Positions 8,523 through 16,648 of a stretch of 64,000 nt of DNA are shown piece by piece; position 1 is the first letter of the stretch, and every line of letters begins with the position of its first letter. The DNA comes from Rhodococcoides fascians A44A. Lineage in GTDB: Bacteria; Actinomycetota; Actinomycetes; Mycobacteriales; Mycobacteriaceae. The notes beneath the pieces were generated by a model, which was not told the origin of the DNA, did no database searches, and was given only the letters and a program-made list of their open reading frames with translations. The position numbers and the translations under genes are program-made. The stretch covers positions 993,998 through 1,057,997 of the forward strand of contig NZ_JMEX01000008.1 of assembly GCF_000760735.1 (NCBI RefSeq), given 5' to 3'.

Positions 8523-9455
8523 TCAGCCGTTGTTCTCGGGAAGTCCGCTCTGCCAGGACACGTCGTGCACATCTGCGGTCAGAGCCAGCACTGCATCGAG
8601 GACGTCGGTGTCGATGGGTTCCGTCGCGGCGCGGATAGCGGAATCGAGGTGATGGACTTTGGTCGTGCCGATCACGGTTGTCGGGCAGCCGGATCGTTGC
8701 AGCGAGAACTGATTGGCGAGGAACGAGATGTCCTGTCCGTTGTCCGCCGCCCACTGGCGAGCCCGTGCGGCCGCCGCCTTGACGTCGTCGGTCGCGGGAA
8801 TGTGCGGCTTGACGCCTCCGGGTGTCAGCAGGCCCAATCCCACTGCCGCAGCGTTGATCACGCCGACGCCTCGCTCGTCGCACACGGGCTTCAAGGCGGT
8901 CGCGAGTTCGGTGTTGAGCAGCGTGTAGTGCGCGTAGGACAGAATGACGTCGAGGTCGGTCTCGGTGACAGCGCGCGTCAACGTGTGCATCGGGTACCCG
9001 GTCATGCCGATGTAGCGGCACAATCCCTCGTCCTTCAGCTTCACCAGTTCCGCGTAGGAGTCCTCGAACACCGGGGACAACGGCACGAATTCGATGTCGT
9101 GGAGTTGCAGCACATCCACGTAGTCCGTGCGGAGCAGCTTCAGGCTGGTGTGGATGCTTTCCCGTAGTTTCCGTGGCGAGAAGTCGAAGTCCTCGTTGCC
9201 GTATCGGCCGGCCTTCGTGCCGATCAGGACGTCCTCGCGCCTGCCCGCCAAGGCTGCGCCGAGCCGTTCCTCCGCCAAGCCCCCGCCGTAGTACGGCGAC
9301 GAGTCGAAGAAATTGATCCCGGCATCCAGGGCATGGTGCACCGACGCGATGGCCTGATCCTCGTCTGCAGATCCGAACATGTCTCCGAGCGGCGCGGTCC
9401 CGAAGGACACCTCGGACACCTCGAGGTCGGTCCTACCCAGCTTGTTGTAGCGCAT
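8523..9455 (-). CDS. Aldo/keto reductase (fucose/galactose dehydrogenase branch)
   Basis: A 310-residue (beta/alpha)8 aldo-keto reductase. Catalytic residues of the family are visible: Asp in INFFDSSPYYGGG with its Tyr, Lys in IGTKAGRYG, and His in LQLHDIEF. The overall pattern resembles bacterial L-fucose/D-threo-aldose dehydrogenases. The open frame extends to 9509, but MRYNKLGRTDLEVSEVSFG at 9455 is the conserved N-terminus. It follows paaZ-ethD-paaI on the same strand after a 50-base gap, so it may be the last gene of that operon. A role with an aldehyde intermediate is possible but not shown. Confidence 0.85.
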   Translation of the reverse strand: MRYNKLGRTDLEVSEVSFGTAPLGDMFGSADEDQAIASVHHALDAGINFFDSSPYYGGGLAEERLGAALAGRREDVLIGTKAGRYGNEDFDFSPRKLRESIHTSLKLLRTDYVDVLQLHDIEFVPLSPVFEDSYAELVKLKDEGLCRYIGMTGYPMHTLTRAVTETDLDVILSYAHYTLLNTELATALKPVCDERGVGVINAAAVGLGLLTPGGVKPHIPATDDVKAAAARARQWAADNGQDISFLANQFSLQRSGCPTTVIGTTKVHHLDSAIRAATEPIDTDVLDAVLALTADVHDVSWQSGLPENNG

Positions 9456-9505
9456 GGTGAGCAAGTATTCAGCGCCGATCACCGCATTCGCAACGTCACA
9501 GTCCC

Positions 9506-9913
9506 TCAAATTCCCCTCGAGGACGGAACCGTCCTGCTGTCGCCTCGAAACTCCGCAACTACTCGTTCACCGCTGGTGACGGTGACGTCGTAGATCCCGT
9601 TCTTGCCGAAGCGTGCACGCTCGACGGCGTCGGCGACGAGAACGTCTCCGGCCTTCGTCGGCCGCAGATAGCGGATATCGCAACGCGCCGCCACTGCGGC
9701 ATCGTCGTAACTGTTGCACGCCATCGCGAACGTCGTGTCGGCAAGGATGAACACGTATCCTCCGTGCGTGATGGCGTGACCGTTGACCATGTCCTCGGTG
9801 ACGACCATCGACATCCTGGCGTGGCCGTCCCTCAGCTCGAGCAACTCGATTCCGAGTGTGCGGGATGCGACGTCGGCGGCGAACATCTCGTGAGCGATCC
9901 TGTTCTGTCCCAT
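9506..9913 (-). CDS. paaI: Hotdog-fold acyl-CoA thioesterase PaaI
   Basis: A 135-residue PaaI-type hotdog thioesterase. The family signature is present: NGHAITHGGYVFILADTTFAMACNS, with the catalytic-site HGG and the acidic residue in LADTTF. PaaI hydrolyses phenylacetyl-CoA and ring-hydroxylated CoA esters, rescuing CoA from stalled pathway intermediates. The ATG at 9913 is two bases after the upstream ethD-like stop, so translation is probably coupled. Third gene of paaZ-ethD-paaI. Confidence 0.9.
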   Translation of the reverse strand: MGQNRIAHEMFAADVASRTLGIELLELRDGHARMSMVVTEDMVNGHAITHGGYVFILADTTFAMACNSYDDAAVAARCDIRYLRPTKAGDVLVADAVERARFGKNGIYDVTVTSGERVVAEFRGDSRTVPSSRGI

Positions 9914-9915
9914 CA

Positions 9916-10239
9916 CTACCGATCCACCGATGAGACCCGCACGTCCTCCTGCGTGAACATCGTCGCTCCACCGGTGGCGAAGTTGCGGACGTCCTTGCCT
10001 GCGGCCTTCATCTCGGCTGATCCCAGACCGACCTTCAGGGACGCCTCGTCCGCGAAGACCAGGTACGCGATCATGTAGTACGGCGGCTCGGATCCGTCCA
10101 TGGAACTGGCTTTGCCGTAGGTGAATTCGATCAATCCCGGCACCGCGGCAGCAAGCGGGACATGCACCGAGGTGTAGTGCTCGTCGAATGCGGCCGGATC
10201 TTCTGGTGTGCCGTAACACACGACTACACGGGCAGTCAC
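9916..10239 (-). CDS. EthD-domain small protein in the paaZ operon
   Basis: A 107-residue ferredoxin-like (dimeric alpha+beta barrel) protein of the EthD family: N-terminal YGTPEDPAAFDEHYTSVHVPLAAAVPGL is the typical helix with the conserved HxP, followed by YYMIAYLVFADEASLKVGLGSAEMKAAGKD. EthD proteins accompany oxidative pathways, but their chemistry is mostly unsettled. The start is GTG overlapping the paaZ stop (GTGA), and paaI follows after two bases, so it is embedded in the phenylacetate operon. It is not part of the core pathway known from Escherichia coli and may bind a reactive intermediate. Confidence 0.8.
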   Translation of the reverse strand: MTARVVVCYGTPEDPAAFDEHYTSVHVPLAAAVPGLIEFTYGKASSMDGSEPPYYMIAYLVFADEASLKVGLGSAEMKAAGKDVRNFATGGATMFTQEDVRVSSVDR

Positions 10240-12263
10240 TTGTCTCCCTCCGGCTTCGCGACGAGTGTGAGCACGTCGTATGTCGCGACGGGGTCACCCT
10301 CCTGATTCACTACCACTGCATCCCAACGCACTTCACCGTAGTCCGCACTCTGACGAGGTGTTATCAGTTTCGCCGTGAGCGTCACGGTGAGCGAGTCCTC
10401 GGCTTTCACCGGTGTCAGGAACCGCAGGTTGTCGACGCCGAAGTTCGCGAGAACAGGGCCGGGCGCGGGGTCGACGAACAGTCCGGCCGCCAGCGAGACG
10501 ACGAGGTACCCGTGCGCGACGATGCCACCGAACAGTGGATTGGCTGCTGCCGCTTCGGGATCGGTGTGGGCATAGAACGTGTCGCCGGTGAACTCGGCGA
10601 AATGGTCGATGTCCGCACGGGTGACCTGACGAGGACCTCCGACGATGGTGTCGCCGAGCTGCAGCTCACCGAGGTCTTTACGGAAGGGATGAATGTCACC
10701 GGTGATCCGAGCCGAACCAGCCACCCACTTGTTGCCGACGGCTGTCAACACATCCGGTGTGCCCTGGATCGCTGTGCGCTGCATGTGATGCAGCACGCCT
10801 CGCATGCCGCCGAGTTCTTCACCGCCACCCGCTCGACCAGGTCCGCCGTGCACCAGAACCGGCAGGGGGGATCCGTGGCCGGTGGACTCTCGGGCGTCGC
10901 CCGTGTTGAGCACCAGGATGCGACCGTGGTACGGCGCTGATCCCAGCACGATCTCGCGGGCGAGTGCCGAATCCTTGGTGACGAGCGAGGCGACGAGGGA
11001 GCCCTTGCCGCGGGCAACGAGCTCAAGGAGATCCGCGGTGTCGTCGTATCCGATCACCGTGGACACGGGGCCGAATGCTTCGATTTCGTGCGGCTCGGGT
11101 GCAGACGAGTCTCCGGCCTTCAACAGGACCGGCGCCATGAATGCGCCCGGGCGCGGGTCGACGGCCTCGGGGGCACCGAAGACAACCGACGCCGATTTGG
11201 TCAGGCCACGAATCGATTCGAGGACTTCGTCGCGCTGATCGATGCTGGCGAGCGCACCCATCGTGACGCCGTCGTCGCGGGGATCGCCGACGACGACCTT
11301 CCCCAGCTCGGCCGCCAGCGCGTCGATGACCGGGTCGACCTGCGCCTGTGGGACCAGGACGCGCCGAATGGCGGTGCATTTCTGTCCGGCTTTGACCGTC
11401 ATCTCGGTGAAGACACCCTTGACGAACAGGTCGAATTCCGGATCCTGCTGCGTCACATCGGTGCCGAGAATCGACGCATTGAGCGAATCGGCTTCGGCGG
11501 TGAAGTGCACACCCTCGCCGACAACGTTCGGGTGCGCACGCAGCTGCGTCGCTGTGTCGGCAGAACCGGTGAACGCGACGGAATCCTGCCCGCCCAGGTG
11601 ATCGATGATTCCCCTGGCGCTGCCGGCCAGCAGTTGTACGGATCCCTCGGGCAGAATTCCGCTCTCGATGATGCGCCGGAAGACGAGTTCTGTCAGATAG
11701 GCGGTCTGGCTCGCCGGCTTCACGATGGACGGCACGCCCGCGATGAACGCAGGCGCCAATTTCTCGAGGAACCCCCACACCGGGAAGTTGAACGCGTTGA
11801 TCTGCACCGCTACGCCGCGACGGGACGTGTAGATGTGCTGGCCGAGGAACGTGCCCTTCTTGCCGAGTTGCTCGACGGCGCCGTCGAGATAGACGGTGTC
11901 GTTGGGGAGTTCACGCCGAGCCTTGCTCGCGTAACTCAGCACGGTCCCGAATCCTCCGTCGATGTCGACGCCGGAATCGCGCTCGGTGGCGCCCGTGAGG
12001 GTCGACACCTCGTAGAACTCGCCCTTCCCTGCCATCAACGTCAGACCGACCTGTTTGAGCAGACCGGCGCGATCGTGGAACGTCAGCGTGGCGAGCGCCG
12101 GGCCACCTACCGTGCGGGCGTAGTCCACCATGCCCGCGACATCGAGGCCGGTGGACGAAATCCGAGCGACCTCGGTTCCATCGATCGCACTGAGCAACGG
12201 AGTGCCCTCGTCACTCGCGGCGAACCAGCGACCTTGTGCGTAGCTTTCCAACAATCTGCTCAC
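10236..12263 (-). CDS. paaZ: PaaZ: oxepin-CoA hydrolase / 3-oxo-5,6-dehydrosuberyl-CoA semialdehyde dehydrogenase
   Basis: A 675-residue two-domain enzyme. Residues about 1-520 form an NADP-dependent aldehyde dehydrogenase, with INAFNFPVWGFLEKLAPA and the nucleophile Cys in KAGQKCTAIRR. Residues about 530-675 form a MaoC/R-hydratase hotdog domain, with FTGDTFYAHTD and FGGIVAHGYL holding the catalytic Asp/His. It opens the oxepin ring and oxidises the resulting semialdehyde. I take the GTG at 12263 because GGAGAG lies five bases before it and MSRLLESYAQGRW is the usual family start; a GTG at 12281 would add six residues and run into the operator. First gene of paaZ-ethD-paaI. Confidence 0.95.
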   Translation of the reverse strand: MSRLLESYAQGRWFAASDEGTPLLSAIDGTEVARISSTGLDVAGMVDYARTVGGPALATLTFHDRAGLLKQVGLTLMAGKGEFYEVSTLTGATERDSGVDIDGGFGTVLSYASKARRELPNDTVYLDGAVEQLGKKGTFLGQHIYTSRRGVAVQINAFNFPVWGFLEKLAPAFIAGVPSIVKPASQTAYLTELVFRRIIESGILPEGSVQLLAGSARGIIDHLGGQDSVAFTGSADTATQLRAHPNVVGEGVHFTAEADSLNASILGTDVTQQDPEFDLFVKGVFTEMTVKAGQKCTAIRRVLVPQAQVDPVIDALAAELGKVVVGDPRDDGVTMGALASIDQRDEVLESIRGLTKSASVVFGAPEAVDPRPGAFMAPVLLKAGDSSAPEPHEIEAFGPVSTVIGYDDTADLLELVARGKGSLVASLVTKDSALAREIVLGSAPYHGRILVLNTGDARESTGHGSPLPVLVHGGPGRAGGGEELGGMRGVLHHMQRTAIQGTPDVLTAVGNKWVAGSARITGDIHPFRKDLGELQLGDTIVGGPRQVTRADIDHFAEFTGDTFYAHTDPEAAAANPLFGGIVAHGYLVVSLAAGLFVDPAPGPVLANFGVDNLRFLTPVKAEDSLTVTLTAKLITPRQSADYGEVRWDAVVVNQEGDPVATYDVLTLVAKPEGDK

Positions 12264-12279
12264 AGCATCTCTCCGTCTC

Positions 12280-12293
12280 ACCGTACGTTCGGT
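12280..12293. promoter_or_regulatory. PaaR-type operator before paaZ
   Basis: ACCGTACGTTCGGT, 17 bases upstream of the paaZ start. It shares the ACCG....TTCGGT frame with the sites at 13021 and 16619. It is the weakest of the three palindromes, with matching outer tetramers. Confidence 0.65.
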
Positions 12294-12338
12294 CGGTAAT
12301 TACCATCGCGCTCCGGCGCGGAGATGTCAAGGAACGTC

Positions 12339-12956
12339 TCACGCGGGGCGGTGACGCAAACCGTCGAAGGTCAAGGCGACGACGGCGTCGGCCAGGGCGT
12401 CGGCGGACCCGCCGGTCCGGGGCTTGTACCACTCGATCAGCGAGTTGACCGTGCCGAAGAGCAAGCGCGAGACCAGAGCAGGATCGATGTCGCCGCGCAG
12501 GTCCCCCTCCTCCGCGGCCGCGACCACGAGGCCACTGACGAAGGCGTCGAACTCGCGGCGCCTGGCCAGGGCACGACGCTCCACCTCGGTGTTCCCACGC
12601 ACCCGCAGCAACAGCGTGACGTACGGCAACTCGGCGACGAGGATCTCGACGCTACGCCGGACCAGGTACTCGAGCCGATCGATGTATCGACCGGTAGTGG
12701 CCCGCTCCTCCGTGGTGACGGCGAACAGCGCATTGAGCGCTCGCGACAGGGCCAGCTCGAGAAGCTCGGACTTGCCGGACACGTGGTGGTAGATGGACGA
12801 CTTGGTGATACCGAGCCGTCCGGCCAAGACCTCCATCGACGTACCGTCGTACCCCTTGTCGTTGAAGACCTTGACTGCGACGGCCAGCAACGAGTCGAGG
12901 TCGTAACCCGGGCGTCCCGGCAGACCGGTCCGGCGCGGAGTCCGTGCAGTTGTCAT
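12339..12956 (-). CDS. paaR: TetR-family repressor of the phenylacetate genes (PaaR-like)
   Basis: A 205-residue TetR protein. The N-terminal helix-turn-helix spans about residues 20-65, with GTSMEVLAGRLGITKSSIYHHV as the core, and a TetR_C ligand domain follows. The frame is open to 13304, but GGGAGG lies nine bases before the ATG at 12956, while the nearer upstream ATG (12965) directly abuts it, so 12956 is preferred. The gene sits between paaZ and the paaJ operon, and a near-perfect palindrome lies in its 112-base upstream gap. Actinobacterial PaaR is known to be released from DNA by phenylacetyl-CoA; assignment here rests on position and shared operators. Confidence 0.8.
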   Translation of the reverse strand: MTTARTPRRTGLPGRPGYDLDSLLAVAVKVFNDKGYDGTSMEVLAGRLGITKSSIYHHVSGKSELLELALSRALNALFAVTTEERATTGRYIDRLEYLVRRSVEILVAELPYVTLLLRVRGNTEVERRALARRREFDAFVSGLVVAAAEEGDLRGDIDPALVSRLLFGTVNSLIEWYKPRTGGSADALADAVVALTFDGLRHRPA

Positions 12957-13020
12957 GTCGAACATCCTCCCAGGCGCTGCCCCATTCCACAGCACCGACG
13001 CCGCCCACCCTTGCGCGACG

Positions 13021-13034
13021 ACCGAATGTTCGGT
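13021..13034. promoter_or_regulatory. PaaR-type operator between paaR and paaJ
   Basis: ACCGAATGTTCGGT, with perfect 6-bp arms around TG, located 64 bases upstream of paaR and 34 bases upstream of paaJ. It could control both divergent promoters. Confidence 0.75.
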
Positions 13035-13068
13035 TATTAATTGAAAGGAACTGAAGAAGGAGCGAACA

Positions 13069-14247
13069 GTGGGCGAAGTATTTCTGGTAGCGGGCGCGCG
13101 CACACCGCACGGTCGATACGGCGGCGCGCTCGCGACGGTCCGTCCGGACGACCTCGCCGGGTGCGTCGTCGCCGAGGCAGTGCGCCGAGCGGGCGTCCCC
13201 GCGGACAGGATCGACGAGGTCATCCTCGGCGCAGCCAACCAGGCCGGCGAGGACAACCGCGACGTCGCACGCATGGCGGTACTTCTCGCGGGCCTGCCGA
13301 ACACCGTGCCCGGCTACACCGTCAACCGGTTGTGCGCGAGCGGGCTCACCGCGGTCGCGAGTGCCGCGTCCACCATCCGCAGCGGAGAAGCAGACGTCAT
13401 CGTCGCGGGCGGTGTCGAATCGATGACTCGTGCCCCATGGGTGATGGCCAAGCCCGGCACGCCGTGGGCCAAGCCCGGCCAGATCTTCGACACGGCCCTC
13501 GGCTGGCGTTTCACGAATCCTCGCTTCGACGACAAGACGACGTTGTCCATGGGCGAGACCGCAGAGGAGGTGGCCCGCCAGGAGGGCATCACCCGCGAGG
13601 AGTCCGACGCCTTCGCCCTCCGCAGCCAAGAGCGCGCGGTCGCCGCGCAGGATGCAGGACGATTCGTCGACGAGATCGTGTCGGTATCCACGAAGACCGG
13701 AGACGTCAGCGAGGACGAAACACCGAGGCGTGGAACAACCCTGGACAAGCTCGGCACACTGAAGACGGTGTTTCGGCAGGACGGCATCGTCACCGCCGGA
13801 ACCTCGTCGCCGTTCACCGACGGCGCCACAGCGCTGGTCGTCGCATCCGAAGAGGCAGTGAACAAGTACGGCCTCGACGTGCGGGGCCGCATCGTCACCA
13901 GCGCGAGCGCAGGCGTCGAACCCCACGTCATGGGCCTCGGACCCGTGCCCTCGACCCACAAAGCACTCGCACGTGCGGGGTGGGCGATCGACGACCTCGG
14001 CGCCGTCGAACTCAACGAGGCCTTCGCCGCGCAATCTCTCGGCGTCATCCGACAGTTGAAGCTCGACGAGACGATCGTCAACGCCGACGGCGGTGCCATC
14101 GCACTGGGACATCCACTCGGGGCATCGGGAGCGCGCATCCTGTTGACTCTCCTGGGCCGAATGGAACGCGAGAAGGCGTCGCGGGGACTGGCGACGCTGT
14201 GTGTCGGCGTCGGGCAGGGTGTGTCGATGTTGATCGAGGCGCCGTGA
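13069..14247 (+). CDS. paaJ: 3-oxoadipyl-CoA / 3-oxo-5,6-dehydrosuberyl-CoA thiolase
   Basis: A 392-residue thiolase. The acyl-accepting Cys is in NRLCASGL (about residue 88), the general-base Cys in CVGVGQG near the C-terminus, and the catalytic His in GHPLGASGA. PaaJ acts twice in the Paa pathway, removing acetyl-CoA from the C8 and C6 3-oxoacyl intermediates. The start is GTG with AAGGAG eight bases upstream. It leads the paaJFHG operon, whose members overlap by four bases. A PcaF-type role is also chemically possible, but the cluster supports PaaJ. Confidence 0.92.
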   Translation: MGEVFLVAGARTPHGRYGGALATVRPDDLAGCVVAEAVRRAGVPADRIDEVILGAANQAGEDNRDVARMAVLLAGLPNTVPGYTVNRLCASGLTAVASAASTIRSGEADVIVAGGVESMTRAPWVMAKPGTPWAKPGQIFDTALGWRFTNPRFDDKTTLSMGETAEEVARQEGITREESDAFALRSQERAVAAQDAGRFVDEIVSVSTKTGDVSEDETPRRGTTLDKLGTLKTVFRQDGIVTAGTSSPFTDGATALVVASEEAVNKYGLDVRGRIVTSASAGVEPHVMGLGPVPSTHKALARAGWAIDDLGAVELNEAFAAQSLGVIRQLKLDETIVNADGGAIALGHPLGASGARILLTLLGRMEREKASRGLATLCVGVGQGVSMLIEAP

Positions 14248-14963
14248 ACACCATCGTCGTCGACGAACGTGCGGATCGCGTCGTCGTCACGCTGGCACGA
14301 GAGAAGCAGCGCAACGCGATCGACTCCGACATGATCTCGGAGCTGCACGACGTGTGCGCGCTGATCGAGCGGGATCCTCGTGTACTGATCCTGACCGGGC
14401 GCGGTGAGCACTTCGCCGGCGGTGCTGACATCAACCAGCTCCGTCGACGCACGCGCGACGACGCTCTGCGTGGCATCAACCGAAACCTGTTCGACCGCAT
14501 CGCTTCTCTTCCGCTGCCGACGATCGCCGCCATCCGCGGTTACGCCTTGGGCGGCGGCGCCGAGCTGTCGTATGCCTGCGACATCAGAATCGCTTCCGCT
14601 ACGGCTGTTTTCGGTAATCCCGAGCCGGGCCTCGGAATCATGGCGGCCGCGGGAGCGAGCTACCGGCTGCCGACGTTGGTGGGGGTGTCCGTCGCCAAAC
14701 AGGTCCTCCTGGGAGGCCGCTTGCTCGACGCCGACGCAGCGTCGAAATCGGGGTTGGTGATGGAGATCGTGGACGATCCGCTGGCTTCCGCACACACGCT
14801 CGCCGATCGCATCGTCAAGCAAGCACCATTGGCCCTGAAACTGACCAAGACGATCCTCGATGCACCCGGTTCGCACCCGTGGGCCGACGACATCGCTCAA
14901 GCCGTTCTGTTCGAGACCGAGGACAAACAACGCCGCATGACGGCATTCTTGGAGAAGAAATGA
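14244..14963 (+). CDS. paaF: Enoyl-CoA hydratase PaaF (2,3-dehydroadipyl-CoA hydratase)
   Basis: A 239-residue crotonase-fold enzyme. Both catalytic glutamates of true hydratases are present: in GGGAELSYACDIR and in FGNPEPGLGI. The oxyanion-hole stretch FAGGADINQL is also visible. It would hydrate 2,3-dehydroadipyl-CoA. The start GTG overlaps the paaJ stop by four bases; a much longer open frame upstream reads out of phase through paaJ and is spurious. Having both Glu residues distinguishes it from the neighbouring isomerase paaG. Confidence 0.88.
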   Translation: MNTIVVDERADRVVVTLAREKQRNAIDSDMISELHDVCALIERDPRVLILTGRGEHFAGGADINQLRRRTRDDALRGINRNLFDRIASLPLPTIAAIRGYALGGGAELSYACDIRIASATAVFGNPEPGLGIMAAAGASYRLPTLVGVSVAKQVLLGGRLLDADAASKSGLVMEIVDDPLASAHTLADRIVKQAPLALKLTKTILDAPGSHPWADDIAQAVLFETEDKQRRMTAFLEKK

Positions 14964-15811
14964 CAGTTCCCGTAAGCGTCGGTGTCGTCGGTGGTGGCAG
15001 GATGGGCGCGGGAATCGCCCAGGTCTTCGCCGCTCTCGGCGCCCCCGTGACCATAGCCGAAGCGGCAGACCAGGCAGCGGCGCTCGGCCGCGTCGAGACC
15101 GGGTTGGCCCGGGCTCACGAGCGCGGAAAGCTGGACGAGGATCCCGCCGCGATCCTTGCGCGTGTCACCACCGTCGCGGGCCCGACCGATCTGCCCGCCG
15201 ATCTCGAACTCGTCGTCGAGGCCGTACCGGAAATCCCGTCGCTCAAGGTCGAGGTACTTGCGCTGATCGACAGGACCGTGTCGGCAAGCACGGTGATCGC
15301 GTCGAATACCAGCTCGATTTCGATCGCCGAGCTCGGTGCGGCGCTGAACGATCCTTCGCGCTTCATCGGTATGCACTTCTTCAATCCGGTTCCGGCGTCG
15401 ACGTTGGTGGAGATCGTCCGAGCGCCGGCCACGTCGGCGGCCGTCGTGGAGCACGTCCGCGAATGGGTCTCGTTGCTCGGCAAGACCGAGGTGCTCGTCA
15501 ACGACTCCCCCGGATTTGCGACGTCCCGGCTCGGAGTGTGCTTGGGGCTCGAAGCAATGCGCATGCTCGAGGAAGGCGTCGCCGATGCCGAGTCCATCGA
15601 CCGAGCAATGGAACTCGGATACAAGCACCCGATGGGGCCGCTACGTTCGACGGACCTCGTCGGCCTCGACGTGCGGCTGGCGATCGCCGAACACCTCGCG
15701 TCGACTCTGGGCGACCGTTTCACTCCACCTCGGTTGCTGCGGGACAAGGTGGCGCGTGGTGAGCTCGGACGTAAGTCAGGTAAGGGATTCCACGACTGGG
15801 AGAAGAAATGA
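14960..15811 (+). CDS. paaH: 3-hydroxyadipyl-CoA dehydrogenase PaaH
   Basis: A 283-residue NAD-dependent 3-hydroxyacyl-CoA dehydrogenase. It has the Rossmann motif GVVGGGRMGAGIAQ at the N-terminus, the catalytic His-containing GMHFFNPVPAS near residue 140, and the C-terminal helical dimerisation domain with NDSPGFATSR. It forms 3-oxoadipyl-CoA from 3-hydroxyadipyl-CoA. The ATG overlaps the paaF stop. Length is that of the short, single-domain form. Confidence 0.92.
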   Translation: MTVPVSVGVVGGGRMGAGIAQVFAALGAPVTIAEAADQAAALGRVETGLARAHERGKLDEDPAAILARVTTVAGPTDLPADLELVVEAVPEIPSLKVEVLALIDRTVSASTVIASNTSSISIAELGAALNDPSRFIGMHFFNPVPASTLVEIVRAPATSAAVVEHVREWVSLLGKTEVLVNDSPGFATSRLGVCLGLEAMRMLEEGVADAESIDRAMELGYKHPMGPLRSTDLVGLDVRLAIAEHLASTLGDRFTPPRLLRDKVARGELGRKSGKGFHDWEKK

Positions 15812-16566
15812 CCGTACGACTGGACATATCCGACGGGTTGGCGACCATCACCCTGGAGCGGTCCTCGCTGAACGTCGAGACCAAGGTGGCGTTCCAAGAG
15901 GCTGTCGACGGGGTGTCAGGCGCTCGCGCCGTGCTCGTCACCGCCGAGGGAAAGAACTTCTGCGTCGGCCAGGACTTGGCTGAGCACGTCGAAGCCCTGC
16001 AGGCAGATCCCAAGACCGCTATGGACACCGTCGGAATTCACTACAACCCTCTGATCAGGTCGCTGAAGAATCTCGACGTTCCCGTCGTCGTCGCCATCCC
16101 CGGAGCCTGCGTCGGAGCCGGCCTCGGCATCGCGTTGGCCGGGGACGTTCGAGTTGCCGGCACGGGATCGTCGTTCGCGACCGCCTTCACGGGAATCGGG
16201 TTGGCCAGCGATTCCGGGCTCAGCTATTCCTTGGTGGAGTCGCTCGGCAGCTCACGGGCCGGCGCGTTGATGTTGCTCGGTGACAAGATCACCGCCGAGC
16301 AGGCTCTCGACTGGGGCCTGGTGCACCGCGTGGTTCCCGACGAGGAGGTGCGGGACGCGGCCGCGCAGATCGCCAGGAAACTCGCGACAGGCCCCACCGA
16401 GGCATATCGGCACGTGAAATCTCTCGTGCGCGCCTCTGCTTCCGGCCTGTTCGACGCACTGGATCGCGAGGCTCGGGCGCAGACCGCCCTCGGCCAGACC
16501 GTCGACCACAAGGCCGCTGTGGACGCGTTCCTCGCCAAGGCGAAGCCGGTGTTTCAGGGTCACTAG
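15808..16566 (+). CDS. paaG: 1,2-epoxyphenylacetyl-CoA isomerase PaaG
   Basis: A 252-residue crotonase-family protein that lacks the hydratase glutamate pair and instead has an Asp in GIGLASDSGLS, the pattern of PaaG isomerases, which work with a single acidic residue. PaaG converts the ring 1,2-epoxide to the oxepin form and also shifts double bonds. CVGQDLAEH near residue 50 and GACVGAGLGIALAGDVR near residue 95 form the oxyanion hole. It overlaps paaH by four bases and ends the paaJFHG block; an 82-base gap with an operator separates it from paaA. Confidence 0.88.
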   Translation: MTVRLDISDGLATITLERSSLNVETKVAFQEAVDGVSGARAVLVTAEGKNFCVGQDLAEHVEALQADPKTAMDTVGIHYNPLIRSLKNLDVPVVVAIPGACVGAGLGIALAGDVRVAGTGSSFATAFTGIGLASDSGLSYSLVESLGSSRAGALMLLGDKITAEQALDWGLVHRVVPDEEVRDAAAQIARKLATGPTEAYRHVKSLVRASASGLFDALDREARAQTALGQTVDHKAAVDAFLAKAKPVFQGH

Positions 16567-16618
16567 CGGCTCCGCTTCCCCTTGTAATCCACGCCACTTC
16601 GTTGCATACTAGTTTTCG

Positions 16619-16632
16619 ACCGATCATTCGGT
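16619..16632. promoter_or_regulatory. PaaR-type operator before paaA
   Basis: ACCGATCATTCGGT, 16 bases before the preferred paaA start and directly before an earlier ATG. Arms ACCGA/TCGGT match those of the site at 13021. It indicates that the epoxidase operon has its own PaaR-controlled promoter. Confidence 0.75.
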
Positions 16633-16648
16633 AATGAAAGTAGGACTT

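Noticed and set aside
12957..13304. N-terminal extension of paaR
   Set aside because: The frame is open, but it runs across the operator and into paaJ, and the ribosome-binding site fits the start at 12956.
13314..14930. 538-codon minus-strand frame across paaJ and paaF
   Set aside because: Runs opposite two overlapping genes with intact catalytic motifs; composition is Ser/Arg/Thr-rich shadow sequence.
16634..16648. Earlier ATG for paaA
   Set aside because: It directly follows the PaaR operator and has no ribosome-binding site; the ATG 15 bases later has one.
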